This document shows, one piece after another, positions 8,245 through 16,690 of a stretch of 30,695 nt of DNA (within the stretch, counting starts at the first letter, position 1; each line of letters opens with the position of its first letter). Location of the stretch: the NCBI GenBank assembly GCA_040383485.1, contig JBEIDK010000027.1, positions 1 to 30,695 on the forward strand, written 5' to 3'. Below the pieces are notes generated by a model. That model was not told the DNA's origin, did no database searches, and saw only the letters and a program-made list of their open reading frames with translations. A program made the translations under genes and the position numbers. This stretch comes from JBEIDK01 sp040383485 (lineage in GTDB: Bacteria > Bacteroidota > Bacteroidia > UBA4408).

Positions 8245-9237
8245 TTATTCATTCAATGATTTCCACAATAAATCCTTCAATTCAACTAAGCCTAATTGAG
8301 TATGTGCCGAAATAAAAATATGAGGTAAGGTTCTAGGCAATGTTTTCTTTAGCATTTTAATCAATTCAGTATCTAATAAATCTGTTTTAGTAATCGCTAA
8401 GAGTCTTTTCTTATTTAGCAATTCTGGATTATGCTGTTTTAGTTCATTCAACAATATTTTGTATTCCTTTTTAATATCGTCGCAATCAGCTGCTACAGTA
8501 AAAAGCAACATGCTATTTCTTTCTATGTGTCTTAAAAATCTTAAGCCTAAACCTTTTCCTTCATGCGCACCTTCAATAATACCAGGAATATCCGCAATTA
8601 TAAAACTCCTATAATCGCGATATGGAACAATTCCTAAATTAGGGGTTAATGTTGTAAATGGATAGTCTGCAATTTCTGGCTTTGCAGCACTTAAAACAGA
8701 TAATAAGGTTGATTTTCCGGCATTAGGAAAACCAACTAAACCAACGTCGGCAAGGACCTTTAGCTCAAGGATTTTCCATTTTTCCTGACCATCTTCACCA
8801 GGTTGAGAAAAACGAGGTGTTTGCATTGTTGATGATTTAAAATGGTCGTTTCCTTTACCTCCTCTACCGCCAAATAAAATAACCTTTTCTTCGCCATGTT
8901 CAGTTATTTCAAATTCAATTTCGCCTGTTTCAGCATCACGAGCAACAGTTCCTAATGGTACTTCTAAAAATTCATCATTACCATCAGCACCAGTTCGTAA
9001 TGAACTTCCGCCTCCTCCGCCTGGTTCTGCAATAACATGTTTCCTGTATTTTAGATGAATTAAAGTCCAAAAATTACTATTTCCTCTTAATATAATATTC
9101 CCACCTCTACCGCCATTACCTCCGTCAGGACCACCTTTGGCAGTAAGTTTATCACGATGTAAATGCATTGATCCTGCGCCACCTTTACCAGAACGGCAAC
9201 AAATCTTTACATAATCAACAAAATTATTATCAGACAT
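8245..9237 (-). CDS. obgE: Obg-family GTPase (CgtA)
   Basis: Obg is a GTPase that associates with the large ribosomal subunit and links ribosome maturation to growth and stress. The 330-residue product has the glycine-rich N-terminal Obg domain (residues 1-160, with repeats such as GGPDGGNGGRGGN and EPGGGGGSS). A Ras-like G domain follows: G1 GFPNAGKST (169-177), switch I around DYPFTTLTPN (191-200), G3 DIPG (216-219), G4 TKTD (283-286, in place of the usual NKxD) and a G5-like SAH near 310. There is no extended C-terminal domain, as in many Bacteroidota. It leads the cluster with the IPExxxVDY protein and the outer-membrane protein. The hemW terminator ends only about 27 bases before its ATG. 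Confidence 0.96.
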   Translation of the reverse strand: MSDNNFVDYVKICCRSGKGGAGSMHLHRDKLTAKGGPDGGNGGRGGNIILRGNSNFWTLIHLKYRKHVIAEPGGGGGSSLRTGADGNDEFLEVPLGTVARDAETGEIEFEITEHGEEKVILFGGRGGKGNDHFKSSTMQTPRFSQPGEDGQEKWKILELKVLADVGLVGFPNAGKSTLLSVLSAAKPEIADYPFTTLTPNLGIVPYRDYRSFIIADIPGIIEGAHEGKGLGLRFLRHIERNSMLLFTVAADCDDIKKEYKILLNELKQHNPELLNKKRLLAITKTDLLDTELIKMLKKTLPRTLPHIFISAHTQLGLVELKDLLWKSLNE

Positions 9238-9263
9238 ATTATGTTATATGGATACAAATTAAG

Positions 9264-9292
9264 CAAAAAAGCCTCAATAAACTAAACGAGGC
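9264..9292 (-). terminator. Intrinsic terminator after hemW
   Basis: On the minus strand GCCTC (9292-9288) pairs with GAGGC (9275-9271) around a 12-base loop and is followed by TTTTTT (9270-9265). It lies between hemW and obgE, with about 27 bases left before the obgE start. Confidence 0.75.
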
Positions 9293-9326
9293 ATGCAATA
9301 AACTTAACATGTTTAGTAATACTGCT

Positions 9327-10457
9327 TTATGTGAAAAACAATTCAGATGCAATATAATCAGCAAAATACTTGCCCTCTTGTGTTAACATTATTATGTTAT
9401 TATTTTTAATAATTAGCTGCTTATTTTCTAACATGATTAAGTTCTCTAATAATTGAATTTTATAACTTTTTCCAAATTTCTGTTCAAACATACCAATATC
9501 AATACCCCATATTGTTCTTAGGTTTGTTAAAATAAACTCATTTGCTTTTTGAGTATTGGTAAGATTCTCTTCTTGGTAAAAGTTTTTATTCGTGTTTATA
9601 TATTTTATGTACAGACCATTATTTTTAATATTATTTAATCTCTTATAGCCATTGTATGAATGAGCAGAAGGCCCAAGTCCTAAGTATTTTTGATTTAACC
9701 AATAATTGGTATTATGAATAGACCTAAAACCTTGCTTTGCAAAATTCGAAATTTCATAATGTTCAAATTTATTTTCGTTAGCCCAATTAATTAATAACGC
9801 AAAATGTTCATTTGAATTATTTTCGTTTATACCTTCTATTTTACCTTCTTTAATCAATTTAGACAAGGCTGTTTTTTCTTCAACAGTTAAGCAATAGCAA
9901 GAAAGGTGATGTATATTTAGTTTACTTACAATTTTCAAATCATTAATCCAATTTTCAGCTTTTTGATTTGGTAAGCCATACATTAAGTCAATGCTTATAT
10001 TACTAAATCCCGCCTGTTGTGCCAATAATATGCTATCCAAGGCATCAGAAGCACTATGGCTGCGGTTCATCATCTTTAAAAAATAATCATCGAATGACTG
10101 TATACCTATACTTAGTCTATTAACTCCTAAATTATTTAATTCTTTTAGTTTTCTGAGAGTTAAATCGTCTGGATTTGCTTCAATAGTAAATTCAATTTTA
10201 TTTGAAACATTAAATGTTGAATAGACTTTATTAAGAATTCTATAAATATCAAATTTATTTATAATTGATGGTGTACCACCTCCAAAATAAATAGTATCAA
10301 TAATATCTGTTGGCTCGAAAAAAAATTGTCGAAATTCTATTTCCCTAATTATGGAATCAATAACTTCATCTTTATTTTTAACAGATGTAGAAAAGTAAAA
10401 ATCACAATAATGACATGCTTGTTTACAAAAAGGAATATGAATATAAATACCAGCCAT
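9327..10457 (-). CDS. hemW: Radical SAM heme chaperone HemW
   Basis: HemW is a radical SAM protein related to coproporphyrinogen III dehydrogenase that binds heme and delivers it to respiratory enzymes. The 376-residue product opens with the cluster motif IPFCKQACHYCDFYF (C11, C15, C18, binding a 4Fe-4S cluster), then YFGGGTPS (57-64) for SAM, and later blocks such as NRLSIGIQSF and DLMYGLPNQ. The short N-terminus, with the first cysteine at residue 11, fits HemW rather than true HemN, which has a longer leader. A HemW C-terminal domain follows from about residue 290. The stop codon of the upstream MFS gene overlaps its ATG by one base (TAATG), so translation is probably coupled. Heme supply fits with the cytochrome oxidase genes in this window. 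Confidence 0.92.
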   Translation of the reverse strand: MAGIYIHIPFCKQACHYCDFYFSTSVKNKDEVIDSIIREIEFRQFFFEPTDIIDTIYFGGGTPSIINKFDIYRILNKVYSTFNVSNKIEFTIEANPDDLTLRKLKELNNLGVNRLSIGIQSFDDYFLKMMNRSHSASDALDSILLAQQAGFSNISIDLMYGLPNQKAENWINDLKIVSKLNIHHLSCYCLTVEEKTALSKLIKEGKIEGINENNSNEHFALLINWANENKFEHYEISNFAKQGFRSIHNTNYWLNQKYLGLGPSAHSYNGYKRLNNIKNNGLYIKYINTNKNFYQEENLTNTQKANEFILTNLRTIWGIDIGMFEQKFGKSYKIQLLENLIMLENKQLIIKNNNIIMLTQEGKYFADYIASELFFT

Positions 10458-11704
10458 TAATCTTGTTCAATCAATCCCAAATTTTCTCTTTTAACATAAT
10501 CTGCAATCAGAAAATAATACCAAATTACACCAATACCATAAAGCAATGAGGTAATTAAAAAAACGTAAACATACTCAACACCATCTTCTCTTAAAAACGC
10601 AAATATTCTTGAACTAATAAACCAGCTCCCACTCCAGATTGCTGCAGTTAATGCACTTACAACTTCTCGATTGCGTTTTCCTACATATTTCAATACAATT
10701 TCGGTTGTCATTGGCCCGGCCATATTCATTAGTGGCTGTCTTAGTAAAAAACATCCACTGGCAATATAAACAGCAATACTAAGACTGCTATAAAATTGTG
10801 TTGTGGCCAATAAAATTAGAGCTAATACCGCAAAAGATTGTGTTGAAGGAACAGCAATTTTATAACCAATATTTTTTTTAATGTACGGAACTAACAATGC
10901 TGAAATTGCAACAAGCATTGCTCCTAAAGAATTTAAAATTGAAAAACCATCAGTATCCATTCCGTGAACATTATAAAAGAAAATACTAACAAATGGTATT
11001 GTTAAGCCTGCACCTACTGCAATTATTAATGTTGGTGTTAATGCCTTTGTTACTAATTTCCAGTCAAAGTCACTTAAATCTCTTCGTTTAGAATTTAATG
11101 AGGGAATACTTTCTTGAAAATTAATTTTCGAAATAAAATAGATGCCAAAAAAAGACAAAAAAGTTATTATTTGAAGAAGGAATTTTTCGTTAAAAATTAT
11201 TGGATTAAAATTGTTCAATACTGCCATTAATAGACCACTAAAAATACCTGCAAAGCTAAAAGTACTGTAGCTTAGAGCAATTGCTTCGGTTTGATTTTCT
11301 ACCTTGCAATTTCTTAGGATATATGGCATTATTGGTATTTGAATACATGTAAAAGATATACCCCAAAAAAATTGAGAGGTAAGTAATAACCAAGTAATTT
11401 TCTGGTCTATAGCATATATAATAAGCAATGAAAGAAATGGTGAAACATAACAAGCAAGTTTAAATAAGCCAATCAATCTGCGACCTTTTATTATTAGGCC
11501 AAGAGGGAGAGCAAATAATAAAACACCTAAAAACCTATACGAAACTGCAGTTGCTCCTTGGTAATCATTGTATCCCTCCTTTTGCATATAAATAAGTTGT
11601 ATTGCAAAAAGTGCTGTATTTACAAGCTGAACAAAAAACTCAGCAATAATTACATTAGATATGTGTTTTTCTAAATTAAAATAAACAGAAAGATTTTTAA
11701 ACAA
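10457..11704 (-). CDS. Major facilitator superfamily transporter
   Basis: The 415-residue product has about twelve membrane helices in two halves, with the usual cytoplasmic loop near the middle (SLNSKRRDLSDFDWKLV, around residue 205). The loop between helices 2 and 3 (PLGLIIKGRRLIGLFK) resembles the MFS signature GxLaDrxGrr in weakened form. The substrate cannot be told. The start is TTG at 11704; the next in-frame ATG lies after the first helix, so TTG or another non-ATG start is needed to make a full helix 1. It overlaps hemW by one base, and a link to heme or siderophore movement is possible but only suggested by that coupling. A terminator for the preceding gene ends 18 bases before the start. 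Confidence 0.8.
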   Translation of the reverse strand: MFKNLSVYFNLEKHISNVIIAEFFVQLVNTALFAIQLIYMQKEGYNDYQGATAVSYRFLGVLLFALPLGLIIKGRRLIGLFKLACYVSPFLSLLIIYAIDQKITWLLLTSQFFWGISFTCIQIPIMPYILRNCKVENQTEAIALSYSTFSFAGIFSGLLMAVLNNFNPIIFNEKFLLQIITFLSFFGIYFISKINFQESIPSLNSKRRDLSDFDWKLVTKALTPTLIIAVGAGLTIPFVSIFFYNVHGMDTDGFSILNSLGAMLVAISALLVPYIKKNIGYKIAVPSTQSFAVLALILLATTQFYSSLSIAVYIASGCFLLRQPLMNMAGPMTTEIVLKYVGKRNREVVSALTAAIWSGSWFISSRIFAFLREDGVEYVYVFLITSLLYGIGVIWYYFLIADYVKRENLGLIEQD

Positions 11705-11722
11705 AATTTGGTGAAAAATATC

Positions 11723-11755
11723 AAAAAAAAAGGCTTTCTCTTACAGAGAAAGCCT
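11723..11755 (-). terminator. Strong intrinsic terminator after the PID-CTERM-like gene
   Basis: AGGCTTTCTCT (11731-11741) pairs perfectly with AGAGAAAGCCT (11745-11755) around a 3-base loop. On the minus strand it is followed by an eight-T run (11730-11723). This is the strongest hairpin in the window and lies 21 bases past the stop codon. Confidence 0.9.
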
Positions 11756-11776
11756 GAATACTTTTATCTTTAATAA

Positions 11777-11977
11777 TTATGCTTTGCGTTTGTCGTATGC
11801 TTTTTTAGCAGCATATGCTATACCACCACCAATAATTAATGTTAATCCACCATCAATTGGAAGCGGTGTTACTGGCGGACCAGGGAAAGAAGGAAGAACA
11901 GTTGGTTGTGCTGTTAATACTTGAGCAACCAATACTAAAGCCAAAGCAGTTAGAGAAGTTAATAGAATTTTTTTCAT
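11777..11977 (-). CDS. Tiny secreted protein with a PID-CTERM-like sorting signal
   Basis: The 66-residue product is almost all targeting signal. Residues 1-23 are a classic signal peptide (MKKILLTSLTALALVLVAQV, cut likely after LTA). Residues 24-39 are proline-rich with no predicted fold. From 40 comes PIDGG, a membrane helix (about 45-57) and a basic end (KKAYDKRKA). This tripartite tail, a short PID motif plus helix plus basic cluster, resembles the PID-CTERM protein-sorting domain of Bacteroidota, thought to be read by a transpeptidase-like sorting enzyme. If both ends were processed, only some 17-20 residues would remain. The gene has its own consensus promoter and a strong terminator, so it is monocistronic and probably well expressed. 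No processing enzyme gene lies nearby. The match is from memory of the motif. Confidence 0.8.
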   Translation of the reverse strand: MKKILLTSLTALALVLVAQVLTAQPTVLPSFPGPPVTPLPIDGGLTLIIGGGIAYAAKKAYDKRKA

Positions 11978-12017
11978 TTTTTATTTAATTTAATTAATAA
12001 TTTCTTGTTTATAGATG

Positions 12018-12048
12018 CAAAATTATAATTAAGTATATAATATGCAAA
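12018..12048 (-). promoter_or_regulatory. Consensus Bacteroidota promoter of the PID-CTERM-like gene
   Basis: On the minus strand TTTG (12048-12045) is followed after 19 bases by TAATTTTG (12025-12018). Both match TTTG / TAnnTTTG exactly. The start codon lies about 40 bases downstream. Confidence 0.75.
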
Positions 12049-12129
12049 TAATATTAGTTATTATTTATTCACATTTAGCTATTATAATGAACAAAATCGC
12101 TAACCACCTGATAATCAATTAAATTATTT

Positions 12130-13377
12130 TTAAATTTTACTTAACGTGAATACGGTGATTTCTGGTAAAATTCCAACCCTTCCTGGATAACCTATAAATC
12201 CTAAACCTCTATTAACATAAAGTTGTTGTTGGTTTATTTTATATAAACCAGCCCATTGTTTGTAAAAATATTGTACCGGGCTCCATTTAAAACCTGGAAT
12301 CTCAATACCAAATTGCATTCCGTGGGTATGTCCAGAAAACATCACATCAATGGTATTATATTCTTTTAATACTTGTGCTTCCCAATGAGATGGATCATGT
12401 GAAAGCAATAACTTAACATCAGCCTCTTCAGCTCCAATAATTGCATCATGCATTTTACCATATTTAGGGAATCTTAAATTGGCTCCCCAATTCTCAATTC
12501 CTATAATTGCAAGTTTCTTATCATTTCTATTTATAATGTGATTTTCATTCATTAAAAGTTGCCATCCAGCATTTTTATGCACTTGTTTTAAATTTTCCAA
12601 ATTTTCTTTCTTTTTTTCTGGACTTCCCCAATCTTCAGGTCTTACATAGTCGCCATAATCATGATTGCCTAGAGTAGAGAAAACACCTAATGGTGCTTTT
12701 AACTTTTTAAATATTTCTTCATAACCAATGGTTTCGCTTGCACGGTCATTCACTAAATCGCCAGTGAAAAAAATTATGTCAGGACTTTGTTTTATTATTA
12801 AGTCAAAAGCACTATTTAAATGATGTGTTTCAGTAAAGCTTCCAACATGTAAATCCGAAATCTGAACGATTTTAAGTCCTTCAAATTCTTCTGGTAAGTC
12901 ATTTAACACCAATTTTATTTTCTTAACTTGATAATCATATGCTCCTTTTATCATTCCCAATATTAATGAACTAAAAGGTATTGCAGCTAATAATACGGCT
13001 ATTGTTGAAACGAAATTTAATCGACCAATATTCTGTTCATTTGTTTTTGAGAATAGCTTAAAATAAATAAATCTAAACAATCTGCTTAAATCTTCCATAA
13101 GTAAAAAAACACTTCCAACTAATTTGGAAATTAGAACTATTATTAATATTGCGAAAACATATTGTCGAATAAATTTATTCAGATTTTGAGGACCTATCAA
13201 AGTAATTACTACAAAAATTAAATAAGTTAAAACACAAAAGGATATATATATATTGGATACAATATTTTTTTTAAATTGGCTAGAACCTCTTATTATTACT
13301 GTAACAGCTTGAAAAAAATAAACATCAATAAGTATTAGAATAATGAGTAAAATTGGGATTAAATAATAGCTTTTCAT
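12130..13377 (-). CDS. Membrane-anchored calcineurin-like metallophosphoesterase
   Basis: The 415-residue product has an N-terminal membrane region with about four helices (1-25, 42-62, 70-95, 120-143), then a soluble metallophosphoesterase domain of the YkuE/YaeI type. All metal-binding motifs are present: SDLHVGS (174-180; D175, H177), GDLVND (206-211; D207), GNHDYGD (237-243; N238, H239), a SHDPSHW block and SGHTHGMQ. The YkuE-like group can act on phospholipid or nucleotide phosphoesters, but the substrate here is not evident. Its ATG overlaps the stop of the upstream acyltransferase gene by four bases (ATGA), which points to coupled translation. The pairing suggests a shared role in modifying envelope lipids or glycans, as an inference. 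Confidence 0.88.
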   Translation of the reverse strand: MKSYYLIPILLIILILIDVYFFQAVTVIIRGSSQFKKNIVSNIYISFCVLTYLIFVVITLIGPQNLNKFIRQYVFAILIIVLISKLVGSVFLLMEDLSRLFRFIYFKLFSKTNEQNIGRLNFVSTIAVLLAAIPFSSLILGMIKGAYDYQVKKIKLVLNDLPEEFEGLKIVQISDLHVGSFTETHHLNSAFDLIIKQSPDIIFFTGDLVNDRASETIGYEEIFKKLKAPLGVFSTLGNHDYGDYVRPEDWGSPEKKKENLENLKQVHKNAGWQLLMNENHIINRNDKKLAIIGIENWGANLRFPKYGKMHDAIIGAEEADVKLLLSHDPSHWEAQVLKEYNTIDVMFSGHTHGMQFGIEIPGFKWSPVQYFYKQWAGLYKINQQQLYVNRGLGFIGYPGRVGILPEITVFTLSKI

Positions 13378-14489
13378 GAAATGTATTTTTCTTTAATTTT
13401 TAAAAACGGTGTTTCAATTAGTCTGTACATCAAGGCACTTAGTAGGTAAATCAATAGAATTGTTAAGGTGTAAAGCATAAGATTATTCATGCAATTTAAC
13501 CTTGAAAGAATATTGAAAACGACAGCAATTGCAATATTATGTATCATATAAGTGCTATATGAAATTTTACCCAAATAATTAAAAAATTTATTTTCTAATA
13601 ACAATTTAAATTTTTGATTGGTTGCTAGGTTTAGTATTATAATAGAATAAAACAGAGCATATATTTCATCATAATACCATGTGAAATAAATTGAATACTT
13701 TAAATAGAAATATATAAAAAGCAAACATGAAGAAAAGAGAAGATATTTATTATAAAGTACTGATAATATATTATAATAGTTGTTTTGATATATTAAAGCA
13801 GTAATTGAGCCAAATAGCATTCCTCCAAATGAAATTGTAATTGCAAAACTGTACAAATAATAACTAAATATCCCTGGATATTTATAGTAATAAATTACAC
13901 TTAGATATTTTATTAGAAGATTAATAAAAAGTATTATAAATAGAATAGAGATTAAATTCTTTGCTTTTTTTATTAAAATTGGAACAAATAGATAAAATTG
14001 CTCTTCAATTCCAATTGACCACGTTTGAAAGGTATATGGCATAAATGCATATAATATTGGAGCGACATATGGTAAGAAGAACAATTGGCAAATCACTTTT
14101 AGTTTGAATCCTGTATAAAAAGATTGCATCAGATTTGGTACAGAGAATATTTCAATGTAAGGTAATATGCAAAAGCCAATAAATGAAATAAGAAAATAGA
14201 TTGGCCAAATTTTATATATCCTTCGTAAATAGAAATTCTTAATTTTAATTGTATTAAAGTTTTTTTTTTCTATTATTAATAAATTTGTTATCAAGAATCC
14301 ACTTAGTACAAAGAATAGCATTACTCCTAGCTTCCCTAGATACTTCAGTTCTGGATTATCATATAAATTCGGAATTGAATAATACTTTTTAAACAACTCG
14401 ATATGGGATATAACTACCATAAGTGCAGCAATAAACCTTAAGCCATTAAGATTTGGAAAGTAGATTTTGCTATGGTTAGTTTCAAACAT
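13374..14489 (-). CDS. Acyltransferase-3 family membrane protein (OafA-like)
   Basis: Acyltransferase-3 proteins move acetyl or other acyl groups across the inner membrane onto surface sugars or lipids. The 371-residue product shows the opening block FPNLNGLRFIAALMVVISHIE (residues about 11-31, with R18 and the key histidine H29), FVLSGFLITNLL (60-71), and WSIGIEEQFYLFVPILI near 160. About ten membrane helices follow, and the protein lacks the periplasmic SGNH domain found in some relatives. It is very rich in Ile, Tyr, Asn and Phe, and its DNA looks more AT-rich than that of its neighbours, which could mean recent arrival of the kind common for surface-glycan genes. The acceptor is unknown. 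It is translationally coupled to the metallophosphoesterase and starts about 20 bases past the ahcY terminator. Confidence 0.88.
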   Translation of the reverse strand: MFETNHSKIYFPNLNGLRFIAALMVVISHIELFKKYYSIPNLYDNPELKYLGKLGVMLFFVLSGFLITNLLIIEKKNFNTIKIKNFYLRRIYKIWPIYFLISFIGFCILPYIEIFSVPNLMQSFYTGFKLKVICQLFFLPYVAPILYAFMPYTFQTWSIGIEEQFYLFVPILIKKAKNLISILFIILFINLLIKYLSVIYYYKYPGIFSYYLYSFAITISFGGMLFGSITALIYQNNYYNILSVLYNKYLLFSSCLLFIYFYLKYSIYFTWYYDEIYALFYSIIILNLATNQKFKLLLENKFFNYLGKISYSTYMIHNIAIAVVFNILSRLNCMNNLMLYTLTILLIYLLSALMYRLIETPFLKIKEKYIS

Positions 14490-14504
14490 TTGAGTGTAAA
14501 GAAA

Positions 14505-14542
14505 ATAAAAAACCTCTTCAAATTAATGAAGAGGTTTTATTT
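14505..14542 (-). terminator. Intrinsic terminator after ahcY
   Basis: AAAACCTCTTCA (14509-14520) pairs perfectly with TGAAGAGGTTTT (14527-14538) around a 6-base loop. Minus-strand T-rich sequence follows. It ends roughly 15-20 bases before the acyltransferase start. Confidence 0.85.
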
Positions 14543-14559
14543 AAAATAGAATACTAATA

Positions 14560-15876
14560 TTAGTAACGATATTCGTCAGACTTGAAAGGACCATTAACTG
14601 AAACCCCAATATAATCTGCTTGACCTTGAGTTAGTGTTTCTAATTCAACACCAATTTTGGCAAGGTGTAATTTCGCAACTTTTTCATCTAAGTGTTTTGG
14701 TAAAGTGTAAACTTTATTTTCATAGCTTGATGAATTTTCCCATAACTCTAATTGAGCTAATGTTTGATTTGTAAATGAATTGCTCATTACAAAAGAAGGG
14801 TGTCCTGTAGCGCAGCCTAAATTTACTAATCTACCCTCAGCTAACACAATAATGTCTTTGTTATCTATAGTATATTTATCTACTTGTGGCTTTATTTCAA
14901 CTTTAGAAGTTCCGTAATTTTTATTTAGCCAAGCCATATCAATTTCATTATCGAAATGGCCAATATTACAAACAACAGCATTGTGTTTCATTGCCTTAAA
15001 ATGTTTTTCAGTAACAATATTAAAGTTACCGGTTGCTGTTACAATAATATCAGCAACTTTAACAGCATTATCCATAGTTAAAACTTGATAACCGTCCATA
15101 GCAGCTTGTAAAGCACAAATAGGGTCAATCTCTGTTACTATAACACGAACATTTTGAGAAGATAATGATTGTGCAGAACCTTTACCAACATCACCATAAC
15201 CAGCTACAACTGCTACTTTACCTGCGAGCATTAAATCAGTTGCTCTACGAATAGCATCAACTAAACTTTCTTTACAGCCGTATTTATTATCGAACTTTGA
15301 TTTTGTAACTGAATCATTAATATTTATTGCAGGCATTGGTAAAGTACCATTTTTTACGCGTTCGTGTAATCTTAAAACACCTGTTGTAGTTTCTTCTGAA
15401 AGACCTTTTATTCCTTGAACTAATTCTGGGAAACGGTCTATTACCATATTAGTTAAATCACCACCATCATCTAAGATCATATTTAGCGGTTTACCGTCTT
15501 CAAAAGCAAATATTGTTTGCTCAATACACCATTCAAATTCTTGCTCATTCATTCCTTTCCAAGCAAATACTGGAATGCCTTCAGCTGCAATTGCGGCTGC
15601 TGCATGGTCTTGCGTACTGAAAATATTACATGAAGACCATGAAACTTCGGCACCTAACTCTTTTAGAGTTTCTATTAATACGGCTGTCTGAATTGTCATG
15701 TGTAAGCAGCCAGCGATACGAGCACCAGCCAAAGGCTTACTGTTTCCAAATTCTTCACGAAGGCTCATTAATCCTGGCATTTCGGCTTCTGCCAAATTAA
15801 TTTCTTTACGACCCCAAGCCGCTAAACTTATATCTTTTACTTTAGAAGATAATTTTGTTTGTGTTGTTGTTGACAT
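14560..15876 (-). CDS. ahcY: Adenosylhomocysteinase (S-adenosyl-homocysteine hydrolase)
   Basis: This NAD-dependent cytoplasmic enzyme splits S-adenosylhomocysteine into adenosine and homocysteine, clearing the by-product of SAM-dependent methylation. The 438-residue product is full length. It has the substrate region with MSLREEFG and AGCLHMTIQTAVLIETL near the N-terminus, DDGGDLT (137-143), the NAD-binding loop VAGYGDVGKGSAQSL near 225, and the conserved C-terminus ending in KSDEYRY, in which K and Y contact NAD. The ATG at 15876 gives the usual start. It is flanked by its own promoter and a strong terminator, so it is monocistronic. The leader is only about 35 bases, too short for an SAH riboswitch. 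Confidence 0.97.
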   Translation of the reverse strand: MSTTTQTKLSSKVKDISLAAWGRKEINLAEAEMPGLMSLREEFGNSKPLAGARIAGCLHMTIQTAVLIETLKELGAEVSWSSCNIFSTQDHAAAAIAAEGIPVFAWKGMNEQEFEWCIEQTIFAFEDGKPLNMILDDGGDLTNMVIDRFPELVQGIKGLSEETTTGVLRLHERVKNGTLPMPAININDSVTKSKFDNKYGCKESLVDAIRRATDLMLAGKVAVVAGYGDVGKGSAQSLSSQNVRVIVTEIDPICALQAAMDGYQVLTMDNAVKVADIIVTATGNFNIVTEKHFKAMKHNAVVCNIGHFDNEIDMAWLNKNYGTSKVEIKPQVDKYTIDNKDIIVLAEGRLVNLGCATGHPSFVMSNSFTNQTLAQLELWENSSSYENKVYTLPKHLDEKVAKLHLAKIGVELETLTQGQADYIGVSVNGPFKSDEYRY

Positions 15877-15914
15877 TTAATTTAGATTTAATTTAAATTT
15901 TAATTGTTTTTTTA

Positions 15915-15946
15915 CAAAAATATATAATAATTGTTTACTTAACAAA
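15915..15946 (-). promoter_or_regulatory. Consensus Bacteroidota promoter of ahcY
   Basis: On the minus strand TTTG (15946-15943) is followed after 20 bases by TATTTTTG (15922-15915), matching TTTG / TAnnTTTG exactly. The start codon is 38 bases downstream. Confidence 0.75.
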
Positions 15947-15989
15947 TACCGCCTTTATATGTTTATTGAAATACTATAAAGTTTAGATA

Positions 15990-16685
15990 TTATTTCTTTT
16001 TATTTTTTTCAAACCGATACTCTCCGTCTAAAACTATAGCTTCGTCCAATATTCTTTTTACATCTTCAACGTATGTAGCATCATAAATACCTCTAATGTG
16101 CATTTTTTTGTCTAATAAAAATAATGTATGCATAAGGTCATTTATTTCAACTTTAGAATCTTTACCAAAAAACCAAAAGTTATTTTTGGCAAACACCTTG
16201 AAGTTATTTTCTTTTAGTTCAAGAAATAACCATTTATGTTTTTGAGCATGCACCTTATTAGATAAAACAAGCATTTGTTGTAACCCATTTTTATTTGGAT
16301 TAACATTAAAAGAAATAAGTTTTGTTTGTTTTAAATGCTTCAATTTTTCTTGAGCAGAATATAATTGACCCAGAACTCTCGGAGTAGTAAGGTTATCATT
16401 ATAATCAACAAAGGATATTATTAAAGAATTTTGACCAATAATATCTTCGCCAAATATTTCTCCACTTTGTGTTAATGCTTTAAAATTTTCGACTTTAAAA
16501 TAAACAGTATCGTTATTCAGGATTTTTTTTGGACCATAATAGTTTAACCTTTTAAAAATAGGCGTTTTATTTTCTGTAAAGGGTTTGCGAATTACAAAAA
16601 AATAAAAACTTAGACATAAAATAGAAGGCAAAGTAAATAAAAACATGAGCCATCTTCTTTTTGTATTTGTATTACTATATACCAT
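15990..16685 (-). CDS. Sco-fold protein lacking the copper-binding cysteines
   Basis: Sco proteins are membrane-anchored thioredoxin-fold copper chaperones that load the CuA site of cytochrome oxidase through a CxxxC pair and a distant histidine. This 231-residue product has one N-terminal helix (12-31) and Sco-like blocks: GEIFGEDIIGQNSLIISFVDY (75-95), LISFNVNPN (123-131, compare the usual S-VDP), HKWLFLE (150-156), and MHTLFLLDKKMHIRGIYDAT (185-204) keeping H186. Where CxxxC should be, in the segment YNDNLTTP (95-102), there is no cysteine; D97 and T101 occupy the expected positions. Classic copper transfer is therefore unlikely. The gene lies next to oxidase subunits III and IV, which supports an oxidase-linked role. 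A terminator hairpin sits just before its start codon. Confidence 0.72.
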   Translation of the reverse strand: MVYSNTNTKRRWLMFLFTLPSILCLSFYFFVIRKPFTENKTPIFKRLNYYGPKKILNNDTVYFKVENFKALTQSGEIFGEDIIGQNSLIISFVDYNDNLTTPRVLGQLYSAQEKLKHLKQTKLISFNVNPNKNGLQQMLVLSNKVHAQKHKWLFLELKENNFKVFAKNNFWFFGKDSKVEINDLMHTLFLLDKKMHIRGIYDATYVEDVKRILDEAIVLDGEYRFEKNKKK

Positions 16686-16690
16686 AATTT

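Noticed and set aside
15877..15989. Possible SAH riboswitch before ahcY
   Set aside because: The leader after the promoter is only about 35 bases, and no such fold is visible.
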